Part shown: one piece after another, positions 5,803-13,878 of the stretch
Numbering within the stretch: position 1 is the first letter of the stretch
Layout of the letters: each line of letters opens with the position of its first letter
Assembly: GCF_039543505.1 (NCBI RefSeq)
Contig: NZ_BAABJW010000005.1
Coordinates: 1 to 64,000, forward strand
DNA: 64,000 nucleotides
Reading direction: 5' to 3'
Source of the DNA: Litoribaculum gwangyangense
GTDB taxonomy: Bacteria > Bacteroidota > Bacteroidia > Flavobacteriales > Flavobacteriaceae
The notes under the pieces: generated by a model
Told to the model about the DNA's origin: nothing
What the model saw: only the letters and a program-made list of their open reading frames with translations
Databases searched by the model: none
Program-made: the position numbers and the translations under genes

Positions 5803-6924
5803 TTACAAGCTGTCAAAAGGGTTTTTTATATTTCTGATGCTAGTTTCACTTACATGAGTGTAAATCATGGTTGTTTTAGGGCTACTATGTCCTAGTAAGT
5901 TTTGTATGTATCTTATATCGGTTCCGTTTTCCAATAAATGCGTTGCAAAACTATGGCGTAGTGTATGTAAAGTAACTCTTTTTTTAATTTGGGTTTTGTT
6001 GATGGCGTTTTTTAATATCACTTGTGCACTTGAAGCGCTGTAAAGTTTTCCGTTTTGCCCCTCAAATAAATAGTCTTTTGGCTTATAGGTTTTATAGTAT
6101 AAACGGAGTAAATCCAATAAATTTTCAGAGAGTAACGTGTAGCGATCCTTTTTCCCTTTGGCTGCTTTAATATGTATAAGCATACGTTTACTATCTATAT
6201 CATTTATTTTCATGTTTAAAGCTTCACCCACCCTTAAACCACCCGAATATATAAGGGATAGTATTGTTTTGTGTTTTAAATTGATTGTATTGTCCAGAAT
6301 GGATTTTACCTCGACGCTGCTTAAAACTTCTGGTAAGCACTTGGGTTTTTTTGGGCGCTCTATGTTGAAGTTTTCAATGGGTAAACTTTCAAATTCCATA
6401 TATTTTTTTATGCCATTAATACATTGGTTTTGGTAAGAAATGGATTTTTGAGGCTTGACTATAAAATCAAAATTGAATTGCTCAACTAATTTTTTACTTA
6501 TGGGCTGTTGCTTTAGTTTTGAATACCGTAAAAAAAAGCTACATACTTCTATATAAGTGTTCACGGTATTATGGCTCAAGCGTTTTTGTTGCATCCATCT
6601 TTTGAATTTTTTAAGACTATGCGCTTGATCATCATCTAATTCTGGAAGTTTAATATTAGTTTTTAGAGGTTTTATAGTCTCAGATTTTTGGCTAGGAAGT
6701 TTAACGGCACTATAATCTACAAACCAATTTTTCTCTCTAAAGGCCTTAAAAAGTCTGTGTAAATTATGGTGGCTATCTGCTATGTAAAATGTTTTGTAAG
6801 TACTAGTCCACTTAACACCTTCAATGGTTTTTATATATTCTTTAGTTTCAACATCAAACTTAAAGCCTATAGCAATTTGCATGGTATTGTTGTGCTGTAA
6901 AGGGGTTAGAATTATACGTCTCAT
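5803..6924 (-). CDS. tyrosine recombinase/integrase of the cassette array
   Basis: 373 residues. Residues 1-85 form an N-terminal domain seen in many Bacteroidota integrases (motifs VKWTSTYKTFYIA and an FRE segment). Residues 95-180 are the SAM-like core-binding domain. Residues 198-373 are the catalytic domain, with all expected residues: Arg231 in GGLRVGEALN, Lys256 in the beta-hairpin, His320 and Arg323 in HTLRHSF, His346 in LLGHSS and nucleophile Tyr355 in TMIYTHV. The C-terminus NPFDSL resembles the SPLDAL end of integron integrases. The IntI-specific extra helix before the HTLRHSF motif is not apparent, since only about 50 residues separate the Lys256 strand from the H-x-x-R box. It is transcribed toward the array, the reverse of classical integrons. 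Its role in moving the cassettes is inferred from position. Confidence 0.9.
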   Translation of the reverse strand: MRRIILTPLQHNNTMQIAIGFKFDVETKEYIKTIEGVKWTSTYKTFYIADSHHNLHRLFKAFREKNWFVDYSAVKLPSQKSETIKPLKTNIKLPELDDDQAHSLKKFKRWMQQKRLSHNTVNTYIEVCSFFLRYSKLKQQPISKKLVEQFNFDFIVKPQKSISYQNQCINGIKKYMEFESLPIENFNIERPKKPKCLPEVLSSVEVKSILDNTINLKHKTILSLIYSGGLRVGEALNMKINDIDSKRMLIHIKAAKGKKDRYTLLSENLLDLLRLYYKTYKPKDYLFEGQNGKLYSASSAQVILKNAINKTQIKKRVTLHTLRHSFATHLLENGTDIRYIQNLLGHSSPKTTMIYTHVSETSIRNIKNPFDSL

Positions 6925-7167
6925 AACTTAACAATTATTTAAAAATGAATGTAGCTATTAAGTCGTTTTTTAATGTAGAATAAACCTAAAACCATTTTCG
7001 ATTATAGATAGTGGCATTTTGGTTTGTAAAGTTCTATCGGTGCTAGAAACTTTTTAGTGGAATAAATTAAAACAGACCTTATTTTGTTTTTTGGTTGAAA
7101 TAGAAAACCAAGTAGTCAAATATAAGAAATAAACTAAAAAATTATCTATTAAGAAGTTTTAATTAAT

Positions 7168-7770
7168 TTAAGTTACGCTATTTACCAAACCTAAGGTGTA
7201 AAGTTGCTCCATGGTAGGTGTTTCGCTTCCGCCAGCAGGTTCTAAAGTAATACCAAAGGCTTCACTTTCGTTAGTATTTTCAATTTCGAAGATTTTATTA
7301 GCATCCGTCTTAAAACTGTCAATAGTTCCTAAACTGGTAGGAGTTAACGGACTTAATTTTAACGACCATACTTGGTATACCATACCTTCTGGTGGTTCAG
7401 GCAATCCTTGAGCATCTAAAAAAACACGGTTCGAATTTTTATCCCAATACACTTTGGCGTAGGTTGATGGAAATTTACCTTGTTCCTCTAAGGGTACTTG
7501 GGTAATACGATCGTCGCGCAAAACGGTAATTAAGGTATTGGCTTCCTCCAAACTATTTTTGGATTTTTCAATTTGGGTTTCCAATAGTTCCACTTGAGTT
7601 TCGGTAACTTGAACTTCCGATTTTAAGGCCCTGTTTTTGGCTGATTTTCCATAATAAACCAGCAGCTAAAATAAAGGAAGCTGCCCAACCTGTGTAAGTA
7701 AGCCAGTTATATTTGGGTTTAGTTATGCCGATTACTCTGGCTTCTTTACTCTCAAGGCCTAATTGATTTT
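7168..7770 (-). pseudogene. anti-sigma factor (RskA-like), N-terminally truncated and frameshifted
   Basis: The intact frame (7168-7593) encodes the C-terminal RskA-type extracytoplasmic domain, with motifs such as VYWDKNSNRVFLDAQGLP and YQVWSLKL. Upstream, another frame continues the protein: a segment reading NQLGLESKEARVIGI, then a membrane helix (WLTYTGWAASFILAAGLLW). A one-base shift near 7620, at the A-run of the codons for LK, separates the two frames. The usual N-terminal sigma-binding part is missing: at about 7770 the sequence joins directly to sigma-factor coding sequence. The gene is thus a deletion remnant of a sigma/anti-sigma operon and cannot make a working anti-sigma factor as it stands. 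Confidence 0.8.
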
Positions 7771-8036
7771 TTATGCTTGGGAACGTGTTTTATCAATCGC
7801 GGCATTACGTACGATGTTTAATATCCAAGTAAAAAAGCGTCCTTTTTCTGAAGAATAGGAATCTGCTTTATACCAGGCTTTTATAAAACATCTTGCATCA
7901 CTTCTTCGGAATTATCATAATCTTTTACAATATTGAAAATAACCCCATGCATACTTACACGATACATATTGTATAACGATTCGAAAGCTTTTTCATCTTT
8001 CTGTTTAAATTTTTCTACTAAAGTATCTAATTGCAT
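7771..8036 (-). pseudogene. ECF sigma factor remnant
   Basis: Starting at ATG 8036 (MQLDTLVEKFKQKDEKAF), the frame encodes sigma region 2 up to SEEVMQDV at about 7881. It is then interrupted by loss of one T in a T-run. The shifted frame continues with typical region 2 sequence (KAWYKADSYSSEKGRFFTWI, then LNIVRNAAIDKTRSQA) to a stop at 7771. All of region 4 is gone, because a deletion fused this remnant to the middle of the neighbouring anti-sigma gene. With a frameshift and no region 4 it cannot recognise -35 promoter elements. It belongs to the same decayed operon as the RskA remnant and lies just upstream of it. Confidence 0.82.
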
Positions 8037-8075
8037 AAGGGCATTAAAGTTTTCGGAATTAATGAATAAAAAACA

Positions 8076-8108
8076 CAAAAGCTACTTATTTCAATAAAGT
8101 AGCTTTTG
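8076..8108 (-). terminator. terminator downstream of sodC
   Basis: The inverted repeat AAAAGCTACTT / AAGTAGCTTTT has an 8-9 nt loop. On the minus strand it is followed by GTGTTTTTT, just after the sodC stop at 8133. It overlaps the upstream edge of the sigma remnant. Confidence 0.75.
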
Positions 8109-8132
8109 AATGTGGATTTTTTATTTTTTATG

Positions 8133-8711
8133 TTATTCAATAATTCCAGCACAACTTACCCGAGCTCCAGCAGCGCCCGATGGCTGCGAGGTTAAATCGT
8201 CTACTCCAGCGTGAATGATGACGCCTTTACCAACAATATTTTTGGTATCGTCATCGCAACCAATACACCATAAGTCGGTAGAAAACTCAACGGTCGCATT
8301 GCCATTTTCATCGGCAGTAAAATTACCAATATCGCCTTTATGGTAGCCACTTTCTGCGCCCCAAGCACCATGTGGTTGGTTGGTAGGATTCCAATGGCCT
8401 CCTGTGGATGAGCCATCATTTGCGGAACAATCGGCAGTTTCATGTAAATGAATGGCATGCTCTCCGGGTTCTATACCACTAACGGTTGCCATCATGTTTA
8501 CCGTGCCGTTTTCTTCAGTAAAAACGACCTTACCAGAAACATTACTGTCGCTTTTCGCGCTCAATGCTATCGTAAGGGTTTTAGGCGTTACCATTTCTTG
8601 AACCACAGTTTCTGTTACTTCAATGTCTTCGATGGTATCTTCTTTTTTATTTTGTTTACAAGCAATAGCGCTAATGGCTAACGCTAGGATTAAAACACTT
8701 ATTTTTTTCAT
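8133..8711 (-). CDS. sodC: Cu/Zn superoxide dismutase, lipoprotein
   Basis: 192 residues. A lipoprotein signal (residues 1-18, SAIAC) directs it to the envelope, followed by a 25-residue acidic linker. The SOD domain covers about residues 45-190. Copper and zinc ligands are visible: HAIHLH (two His), GGHWNP and QPHG, YHKGD with the following Asp, and IIHAGVDD. The conserved Cys pair (ADCS and VSCAG) and the active-site Arg in AGARVSC are present. An unusual extra CIGC motif sits between the metal loop and the last strands. The enzyme converts superoxide to peroxide and oxygen outside the cytoplasm. It is divergent from hemN and shares its 114 bp upstream region, which contains an Fnr-like palindrome. 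Confidence 0.95.
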   Translation of the reverse strand: MKKISVLILALAISAIACKQNKKEDTIEDIEVTETVVQEMVTPKTLTIALSAKSDSNVSGKVVFTEENGTVNMMATVSGIEPGEHAIHLHETADCSANDGSSTGGHWNPTNQPHGAWGAESGYHKGDIGNFTADENGNATVEFSTDLWCIGCDDDTKNIVGKGVIIHAGVDDLTSQPSGAAGARVSCAGIIE

Positions 8712-8773
8712 TTTTTATATCATTTTTGTTTATCCGAAAGTTAAGTGATTATTCCTGCAAATACAAATATTAC

Positions 8774-8787
8774 ATGACATATATCAT
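8774..8787 (+). promoter_or_regulatory. Crp/Fnr-type palindrome upstream of hemN
   Basis: ATGAC-ATAT-ATCAT. Its centre (8780.5) lies 29.5 bp before the start of the -7 box TAATTTTG (8810-8817), which places it near -41 of the predicted transcription start. That is the class II activator position. The same spacing is found upstream of ccoS. Confidence 0.6.
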
Positions 8788-8809
8788 ATTTTTTATAATG
8801 CTCATCCTA

Positions 8810-8817
8810 TAATTTTG
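8810..8817 (+). promoter_or_regulatory. -7 promoter element of hemN
   Basis: TAATTTTG matches the Bacteroidota TAnnTTTG consensus. Transcription would start near 8821, which favours the ATG at 8835 over the one at 8826 as the hemN start codon. Confidence 0.5.
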
Positions 8818-8834
8818 GATTATAAATGTTAGGT

Positions 8835-10199
8835 ATGTCAAGTTCATTAATAAATAAATATAATGTAGCGGGACCACGCTATACCAGTTACCCAACAGTT
8901 CCTTATTGGAACCAGGAAACCTTTTCCTTAAATAGTTGGAAATCGTCTTTAATACAGTCGTTTAACGAAAGCAATGCTAACGAGGGTATAAGCCTATACA
9001 TTCACCTGCCTTTTTGTGAAAGTATGTGCACCTTTTGTGGTTGCACGAAACGAATTACCAAACAACATAGCGTTGAAAGTATCTATATAAATGCCGTTTT
9101 AAAGGAATGGAGTTTATATATGGAGTTATTTAATGCCAGACCTATTATTAAGGAATTACATCTTGGTGGTGGAACACCAACATTTTTTAGTCCAGAGAAT
9201 TTAAACCGATTGATTACGGGTATTTTAAGACGAGCCAAACTAGCTGATCATTATGAGTTTAGTTTTGAGGGGCATCCCAATAATACCACCAAGGAACACT
9301 TACAGGCCTTATATGATGTTGGTTTTAAAAGGGTGAGTTATGGGGTTCAGGATTATAATATTAAAGTACAAAAGGCCATTCATAGAATACAACCTTTTGA
9401 ACACGTTAAACGAGCTACAGAATTAGCCAGAGAAGTAGGTTATACCTCAGTTGGGCATGACATTATTTATGGTTTACCATTTCAGACAATAGACCACGTT
9501 AAAGAAACCATATTAAAAACCAAAGCATTGCTACCAGACCGGTTGGCATTTTACAGTTATGCACACGTGCCTTGGCAAAAAGGTAACGGGCAACGCGGCT
9601 TTAAAGATGAAGATTTACCATCTGCTCAATTAAAACGGGAGCAATACGAATTGGGAAAAAAACTTTTAGCTGAAGTGGGCTATATAGAGGTTGGTATGGA
9701 TCATTTTGCTTTAGCCTCAGACACGTTATACCAGTCTATGGCTGAAGGGAATTTGCACAGAAATTTTATGGGGTATACAGCTTCAAAAACACAAGCTATG
9801 ATTGGTTTGGGTATTTCTGCTATTGGTGATAGTTGGTATGGTTTTGCACAAAATGAAAAGCAACTCGAAGCTTATTATCATTTGCTAGAGGAAAATGTTT
9901 TACCTGTGTATAGAGGTCACATATTAAATGAAGAAGATTTGGTAATACGCAAACATATTCTTAACTTGATGTGTCGTTTCAAAACTTCCTGGTCTGATAA
10001 ATCTCTTTATTTTAATAATCTTCCAAAAGTTTTGAATAAATTGACAGAAATGGAGCATGATGGGTTGGTCAATATCAATTCCAATACTATTGAGGTTACC
10101 AAAAAAGGACAACCCTTTGTGAGAAATGTTTGCATGGCTTTTGATTTGTTATTGCAACGAAATCAACCCAACACGCAATTGTTTTCAATGACTGTTTAA
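8835..10199 (+). CDS. hemN: oxygen-independent coproporphyrinogen III oxidase
   Basis: 454 residues from ATG 8835 (an ATG at 8826 would add three). It is a radical-SAM enzyme that decarboxylates coproporphyrinogen III to protoporphyrinogen IX without oxygen, a step of haem synthesis. The cluster motif CESMCTFCGC (Cys64, 68, 71 in the longer numbering) follows IHLPF, and the SAM-binding glycine motif LGGGTPTF comes about 45 residues later. The length and the C-terminal HemN domain match bona fide HemN rather than the shorter HemW proteins. The gene forms an operon with uspA, which starts 17 nt downstream. The Fnr-like box in front fits induction when oxygen is low, alongside the cbb3 oxidase genes, which need haem. 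Confidence 0.95.
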   Translation: MSSSLINKYNVAGPRYTSYPTVPYWNQETFSLNSWKSSLIQSFNESNANEGISLYIHLPFCESMCTFCGCTKRITKQHSVESIYINAVLKEWSLYMELFNARPIIKELHLGGGTPTFFSPENLNRLITGILRRAKLADHYEFSFEGHPNNTTKEHLQALYDVGFKRVSYGVQDYNIKVQKAIHRIQPFEHVKRATELAREVGYTSVGHDIIYGLPFQTIDHVKETILKTKALLPDRLAFYSYAHVPWQKGNGQRGFKDEDLPSAQLKREQYELGKKLLAEVGYIEVGMDHFALASDTLYQSMAEGNLHRNFMGYTASKTQAMIGLGISAIGDSWYGFAQNEKQLEAYYHLLEENVLPVYRGHILNEEDLVIRKHILNLMCRFKTSWSDKSLYFNNLPKVLNKLTEMEHDGLVNINSNTIEVTKKGQPFVRNVCMAFDLLLQRNQPNTQLFSMTV

Positions 10200-10216
10200 A
10201 TTAAACTAAAGAAATC

Positions 10217-11050
10217 ATGAAAAAAATTATAGTCCCAATCGATTTTTCTGAACACTCAGAATACGCACTTAGAACAGCCACAAAACTTGCGAAGAAATAT
10301 AATGCGGAGATTTTGGCCTTGCATATGTTGGAAATGTCCGATTTAATGCTAACAGCCTCCGATGGACTTCAATATGAAAAAGCCAGTTTTTTTATCAAAT
10401 TATCCGAACAAAAATTTGAACAATTTTTAAAGAAAGACTATCTAAAAGATGTTCATATTACTCCTATAATCAAGCATTTTAAAGTATTTAGTGAGGTTGA
10501 TGATGTAGCCAAAAAGCACCATGCAGATTTGATAATAATGGGATCTCATGGAGCCAGTGGTATGAAAGAGTTTTTTGTAGGGTCCAATACCGAACGTGTG
10601 GTAAGAAACGCCGAGATTCCTGTTTTAGTTGTAAAAAATAAGGGTATTGATATCAATTTTGAAACGGTGGTTTTTGCTTGTGATTTTTCTGAAGATTGTA
10701 TTAAGCCATACATTAACGCTTCTAAAATTTTTGAAAAAATGAACACTAAAGTTTACTTTGTGTATGTGAATTTACCAAACGAACATTTTCAAAGTTCCAT
10801 CGAAATAGAAAATAAAGTGGTTAATTTTTTCACTAAAGCTGATGGTAATTTAGATAAAATGAAAGATGTACACTACGTTTCCGATTACACGGTTGAAGAT
10901 GGTGTTTTGAATTTTTCATTAAAAATAGGGGCTGATATGATAGCTGTTCCTACTCACGGCAAAAAAGGGTTAGCTCATTTTTTCCAAGGAAGTATTGGCG
11001 AAGATATCGCAAATCATGCCAACCTACCTGTTATGACATTTAAGATTTAA
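10217..11050 (+). CDS. tandem universal stress protein
   Basis: 277 residues made of two UspA domains (about 1-140 and 148-277). Both keep an ATP-binding motif of the G-x2-G-x9-G-S/T type: GASGMKEFFVGS in the first and GKKGLAHFFQGS in the second. The N-terminus KKIIVPIDFSEHSEYAL is typical of the family. Universal stress proteins are cytoplasmic nucleotide-binding proteins induced by starvation or low oxygen, with no single known reaction. It lies 17 nt behind hemN, so it is probably co-transcribed under the same Fnr-like control. This matches the frequent pairing of Usp genes with anaerobic haem and cbb3 genes in other bacteria. Confidence 0.92.
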   Translation: MKKIIVPIDFSEHSEYALRTATKLAKKYNAEILALHMLEMSDLMLTASDGLQYEKASFFIKLSEQKFEQFLKKDYLKDVHITPIIKHFKVFSEVDDVAKKHHADLIIMGSHGASGMKEFFVGSNTERVVRNAEIPVLVVKNKGIDINFETVVFACDFSEDCIKPYINASKIFEKMNTKVYFVYVNLPNEHFQSSIEIENKVVNFFTKADGNLDKMKDVHYVSDYTVEDGVLNFSLKIGADMIAVPTHGKKGLAHFFQGSIGEDIANHANLPVMTFKI

Positions 11051-11073
11051 ATTTTACCAACTAAACTAAACTA

Positions 11074-11112
11074 GAAAAAGCAGTTTAAAACTATGTTTTA
11101 GACTGCTTTTTT
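11074..11112. terminator. bidirectional terminator between uspA and the TolC-like gene
   Basis: AAAAAGCAGT and ACTGCTTTTTT form a strong stem, extended by a TTAAAAC/TTTTAG pairing. T-runs lie on both strands. It sits between convergent genes and touches the stop region of the TolC-like gene. Confidence 0.85.
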
Positions 11113-12514
11113 AATTAGGGTTAACGTCTGATATGGCCAAAACGTTAAATAAAGTGGCTTTTGTATTAAAAAAATTATTCTCCAGTTCAATAGCTTTTAG
11201 TTTCGCATCAATAAGTTTTGATTCGCGAGAGTTTACTAAAAACAAGGAACTTTCCCCCAGAAAAAACTTGCGTTCTTCCGCTTGGAGCATGGTGCCATAA
11301 TCGTTAACAATTACTCCGTTAAATTCATTTTGTGTGATATAAGACGCCAATTCTTGGTTTATGGCATCAATTTTATTTTTTAAGGTAACCTGGGTAGACT
11401 GAATTTCAAATTCGGTATCCTGCATTTTTAGTTTAGCAAGTTTTAAATCGGCACGTTCTTTCCTCAAAAAAAGGGGAAAGCTAATATTTAATCCACTTTT
11501 ATACGCTGATGTGCTAAAAGACCTTGATATTTCAGGTGTTTCCGATAAAAAATTGTATTGCAAATCTACTTTTGGCAACAAGTTGTTTAGCTTTAAGCGG
11601 CGTTCAATATTTAAACTTTGTAATTTATAATCTAATGATTGAAGTTTAGGGTGCTGACTTAAATCGAAATTTTCAATCATAAATTCCGAGGTATTTAAGG
11701 TAGCATCAACCGTAGCTATGGTATTAACATCTGGTATCACATTGTCTTCAATTTCAATGGGTGTGTTGTCGTTTAACCATAAATAGTTAGAAAGCTCTAA
11801 AGAGGATTTTATGAATTTTATACGTGTTTTTTCTAAATTCAATTTTCTATCGTTCAGTGCTATACGCGCCTCAATGGTATCTATGGCAGGCATTTCGCCT
11901 TCTTCATAACTTTTTTTGATACCATTAAATCGTATTTTTGCATTCTCTAAAAAGTCTTCATACACCCGTTTTTCGTTGTAAGTTTTCAACCAATTGAAAT
12001 AAGTTACCGAGGCATTATATAATATGGTGTTTACCTGCAATTGTCTGTCTGCTTGGGTTTGTTTAACAAACATTTTTCCTTGTTTTAGCATCGCCATTCG
12101 TTCATTGGCAAGAAAACCGCGGGCTAAAGAAACCGATACTCCAACGCTGTATAAGCCATCATCTGGTAAGTTGGCTTCGGGGTTTAAAAAGAAACCATCA
12201 TTTTCCTCAAAATTACCCTTCAACTCAATCCCATACCAGGTAGGTATTTTAAATGTGGCGTTTAGTCTATCATAATATTCGGTATTTTTAAACTTTTTCC
12301 TGTCATAATCTACCTCTAATTTTGGGTCAAAAGCACCACGGGCCTTCATGAGTTTAGCCTCACTTTCATTTACAATTAAATTGGCTTGTTTTACGATGGG
12401 GTGAAACGTTTTAACGTAGCCTAAATATTCAGAAAGACTTATAACGTTGGTGCTATCTTGTGCTGAAATAAAGACGCTAAAAAATAATGCTAAGTATAGG
12501 ATTAAAAGTCTCAT
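11111..12514 (-). CDS. TolC-like outer membrane efflux protein
   Basis: 467 residues with a signal peptide at 1-18 (ending FISAQ). The two-fold TolC repeat is visible as long helical segments with periodic charged residues, and an outer-membrane region near LNISFPLF. It would form the outer-membrane channel of a tripartite export system. It is the last gene of a TetR-ABC-HlyD-TolC operon: its start overlaps the stop of the HlyD gene by 4 nt, so translation is probably coupled. The exported substrate cannot be read from the sequence. Confidence 0.9.
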   Translation of the reverse strand: MRLLILYLALFFSVFISAQDSTNVISLSEYLGYVKTFHPIVKQANLIVNESEAKLMKARGAFDPKLEVDYDRKKFKNTEYYDRLNATFKIPTWYGIELKGNFEENDGFFLNPEANLPDDGLYSVGVSVSLARGFLANERMAMLKQGKMFVKQTQADRQLQVNTILYNASVTYFNWLKTYNEKRVYEDFLENAKIRFNGIKKSYEEGEMPAIDTIEARIALNDRKLNLEKTRIKFIKSSLELSNYLWLNDNTPIEIEDNVIPDVNTIATVDATLNTSEFMIENFDLSQHPKLQSLDYKLQSLNIERRLKLNNLLPKVDLQYNFLSETPEISRSFSTSAYKSGLNISFPLFLRKERADLKLAKLKMQDTEFEIQSTQVTLKNKIDAINQELASYITQNEFNGVIVNDYGTMLQAEERKFFLGESSLFLVNSRESKLIDAKLKAIELENNFFNTKATLFNVLAISDVNPN

Positions 12515-13872
12515 TTTTTCGAATCTTTATTAGCGGTCGTTTTACTACCTTCGGGTTGGTAATAGTTAGGAGGGAAGCTGTTTATTTGCCTCCACAACTC
12601 AAACCAAATAGGGACATCTTGTAAAAGGGCTATGGTTCTTGCACCCGAACCTACTCGAATAGCCTCAGGCCACTCATGATCTGTTTCATCTGGAGCTAAC
12701 AACACCCGGTATTTTCCATTATCGCTTATAAAGCGTTCTATGGCTACAACTTTTGCTCCATAGGTTCCATAACTTACATTTGGCCACCCACTAAATACAA
12801 TGGCCGGCCAACCATCGAACTGTACGCGAACTTTTTCATCAATATGTAAAAGAGGTAAATCAATAGGTCTTACAAAGGTTTCAACAGCCAAATCGTACTT
12901 TGATGGCATAATACCAACCAATTCTTCACCTTCTTTGAAAGTAACACCTACACCACCTCTCAGCGCTTTATTGATAAAGCCATTTTGGGGTGCTGTCACA
13001 TACAATAAGCTATTTCTAACTTTATAGTTGGTATATTCGTTCTCAAGTTTGGTGACTTGGGCTTCTGTATCAAATTGACTGGATTGAGCCGTAAACATAT
13101 CGCTTTGTGCCTTGGATATTTTATCAACATATTCTTGTTGGATTCTAGAAAGTTCAATTTGTGCATTTAAAACCTCATTCTTACTTGCTAAATATTTATT
13201 TTCCTGAGAAATTAATTTAGCTTGAGTTTCTTGAAGTTTTAAACGTTTTTCTTCCACATCTTTAACCGCTTTCAAGCCTTCGTCTTGTAATGTTTGAATA
13301 CGGTTAAATTGGCGATCTGCAATGGTTAAATTGGTTTTGGCGGCTTCTAAATCAATACTGTCGCTTTGTACTTTTAATCTCGCTTGCATGAGCTTGTTTT
13401 TTGTTTGCTCAAACTTTAAGTTCTGTTCATTTTTTAAAGCCAAAATTTGCCTATTTAAAGCCTCAACTTTTCCTTGATAAGCGTTTACAGAAGATGATTT
13501 TGCTTGAATTTGGTCATTGGTACGCTCAACGAGTCTATCATCAAAATATTCGCTTTTAACCTCAGAAATTCTTAAAATGGTATCCCCTTTTTTAACTTCA
13601 TCGCCCTCTTGTACATACCACTCTTCAATACGCCCAGGTATTTGAGATTGTATGGTTTGTGGTCTGTGGTCGGGTTTTAAAGTAGTTACCAAACCTTCTC
13701 CTGTAATATTTTGTGTCCAAGGTAAAAAGAGGACGATAAACAAGATAATGGCTGCAACCAACAAAAACTTATTGAACTGCTTGTAATAGTCTTTGTTAAA
13801 TATGTCCTTTCCAGATTTGTATGTGGAAAGCGATATTTTTTTATTCAACTGGTTATGTGATATATTAAGCAT
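12511..13872 (-). CDS. HlyD-family membrane fusion protein
   Basis: 453 residues. The N-terminus is cytoplasmic (about 1-32), followed by one membrane helix at about 33-52 (FLLVAAIILFIVLFLPW). A split lipoyl domain comes next (IPGRIEEWYVQEGDEVKKGD), then a long coiled coil at about 115-290, and a beta-barrel region ending near 430. The protein would bridge the inner-membrane ABC transporter and the TolC-like channel across the periplasm. It starts 6 nt after the ABC gene and overlaps the TolC-like gene by 4 nt, so the three are one transcriptional unit. The length and architecture are those of type I secretion adaptors rather than RND adaptors. Confidence 0.92.
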   Translation of the reverse strand: MLNISHNQLNKKISLSTYKSGKDIFNKDYYKQFNKFLLVAAIILFIVLFLPWTQNITGEGLVTTLKPDHRPQTIQSQIPGRIEEWYVQEGDEVKKGDTILRISEVKSEYFDDRLVERTNDQIQAKSSSVNAYQGKVEALNRQILALKNEQNLKFEQTKNKLMQARLKVQSDSIDLEAAKTNLTIADRQFNRIQTLQDEGLKAVKDVEEKRLKLQETQAKLISQENKYLASKNEVLNAQIELSRIQQEYVDKISKAQSDMFTAQSSQFDTEAQVTKLENEYTNYKVRNSLLYVTAPQNGFINKALRGGVGVTFKEGEELVGIMPSKYDLAVETFVRPIDLPLLHIDEKVRVQFDGWPAIVFSGWPNVSYGTYGAKVVAIERFISDNGKYRVLLAPDETDHEWPEAIRVGSGARTIALLQDVPIWFELWRQINSFPPNYYQPEGSKTTANKDSKK

Positions 13873-13878
13873 TTTCTT

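Larger units (their letters stand above)
1..6924 (-). mobile_element. integron-like gene cassette array with tyrosine recombinase
   Basis: Seven gene units are separated by foldable sites A-G, and a tyrosine recombinase lies at the right end. Numbered from the recombinase on the minus strand, the units span 4984-5667 (C1), 4273-4803 (C2), 3539-4154 (C3), 2644-3418 (C4), 720-2524 (C5), 202-602 (C6) and 1-82 (C7, cut by the window edge). Each complete unit starts with GTT plus 7 variable bases and ends with the reverse complement of its own start over 9-10 bp. Known integron cassettes show the same relation between core and inverse core. Genes fill the units tightly, starting 2-32 nt inside the core in six of seven. 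The array continues beyond position 1. Naming it an integron is inference, because the recombinase is not a clear IntI. Confidence 0.75.

Noticed and set aside
5803..6924. Prophage or conjugative transposon integrase
   Set aside because: No phage, conjugation or mobilisation genes nearby and no direct-repeat att pair visible; the cassette sites are the only structure at its side. Not excluded for the part outside the window.
8201..8681. Open frames overlapping sodC on both strands
   Set aside because: Shadows of the sodC coding sequence, which has all metal ligands.
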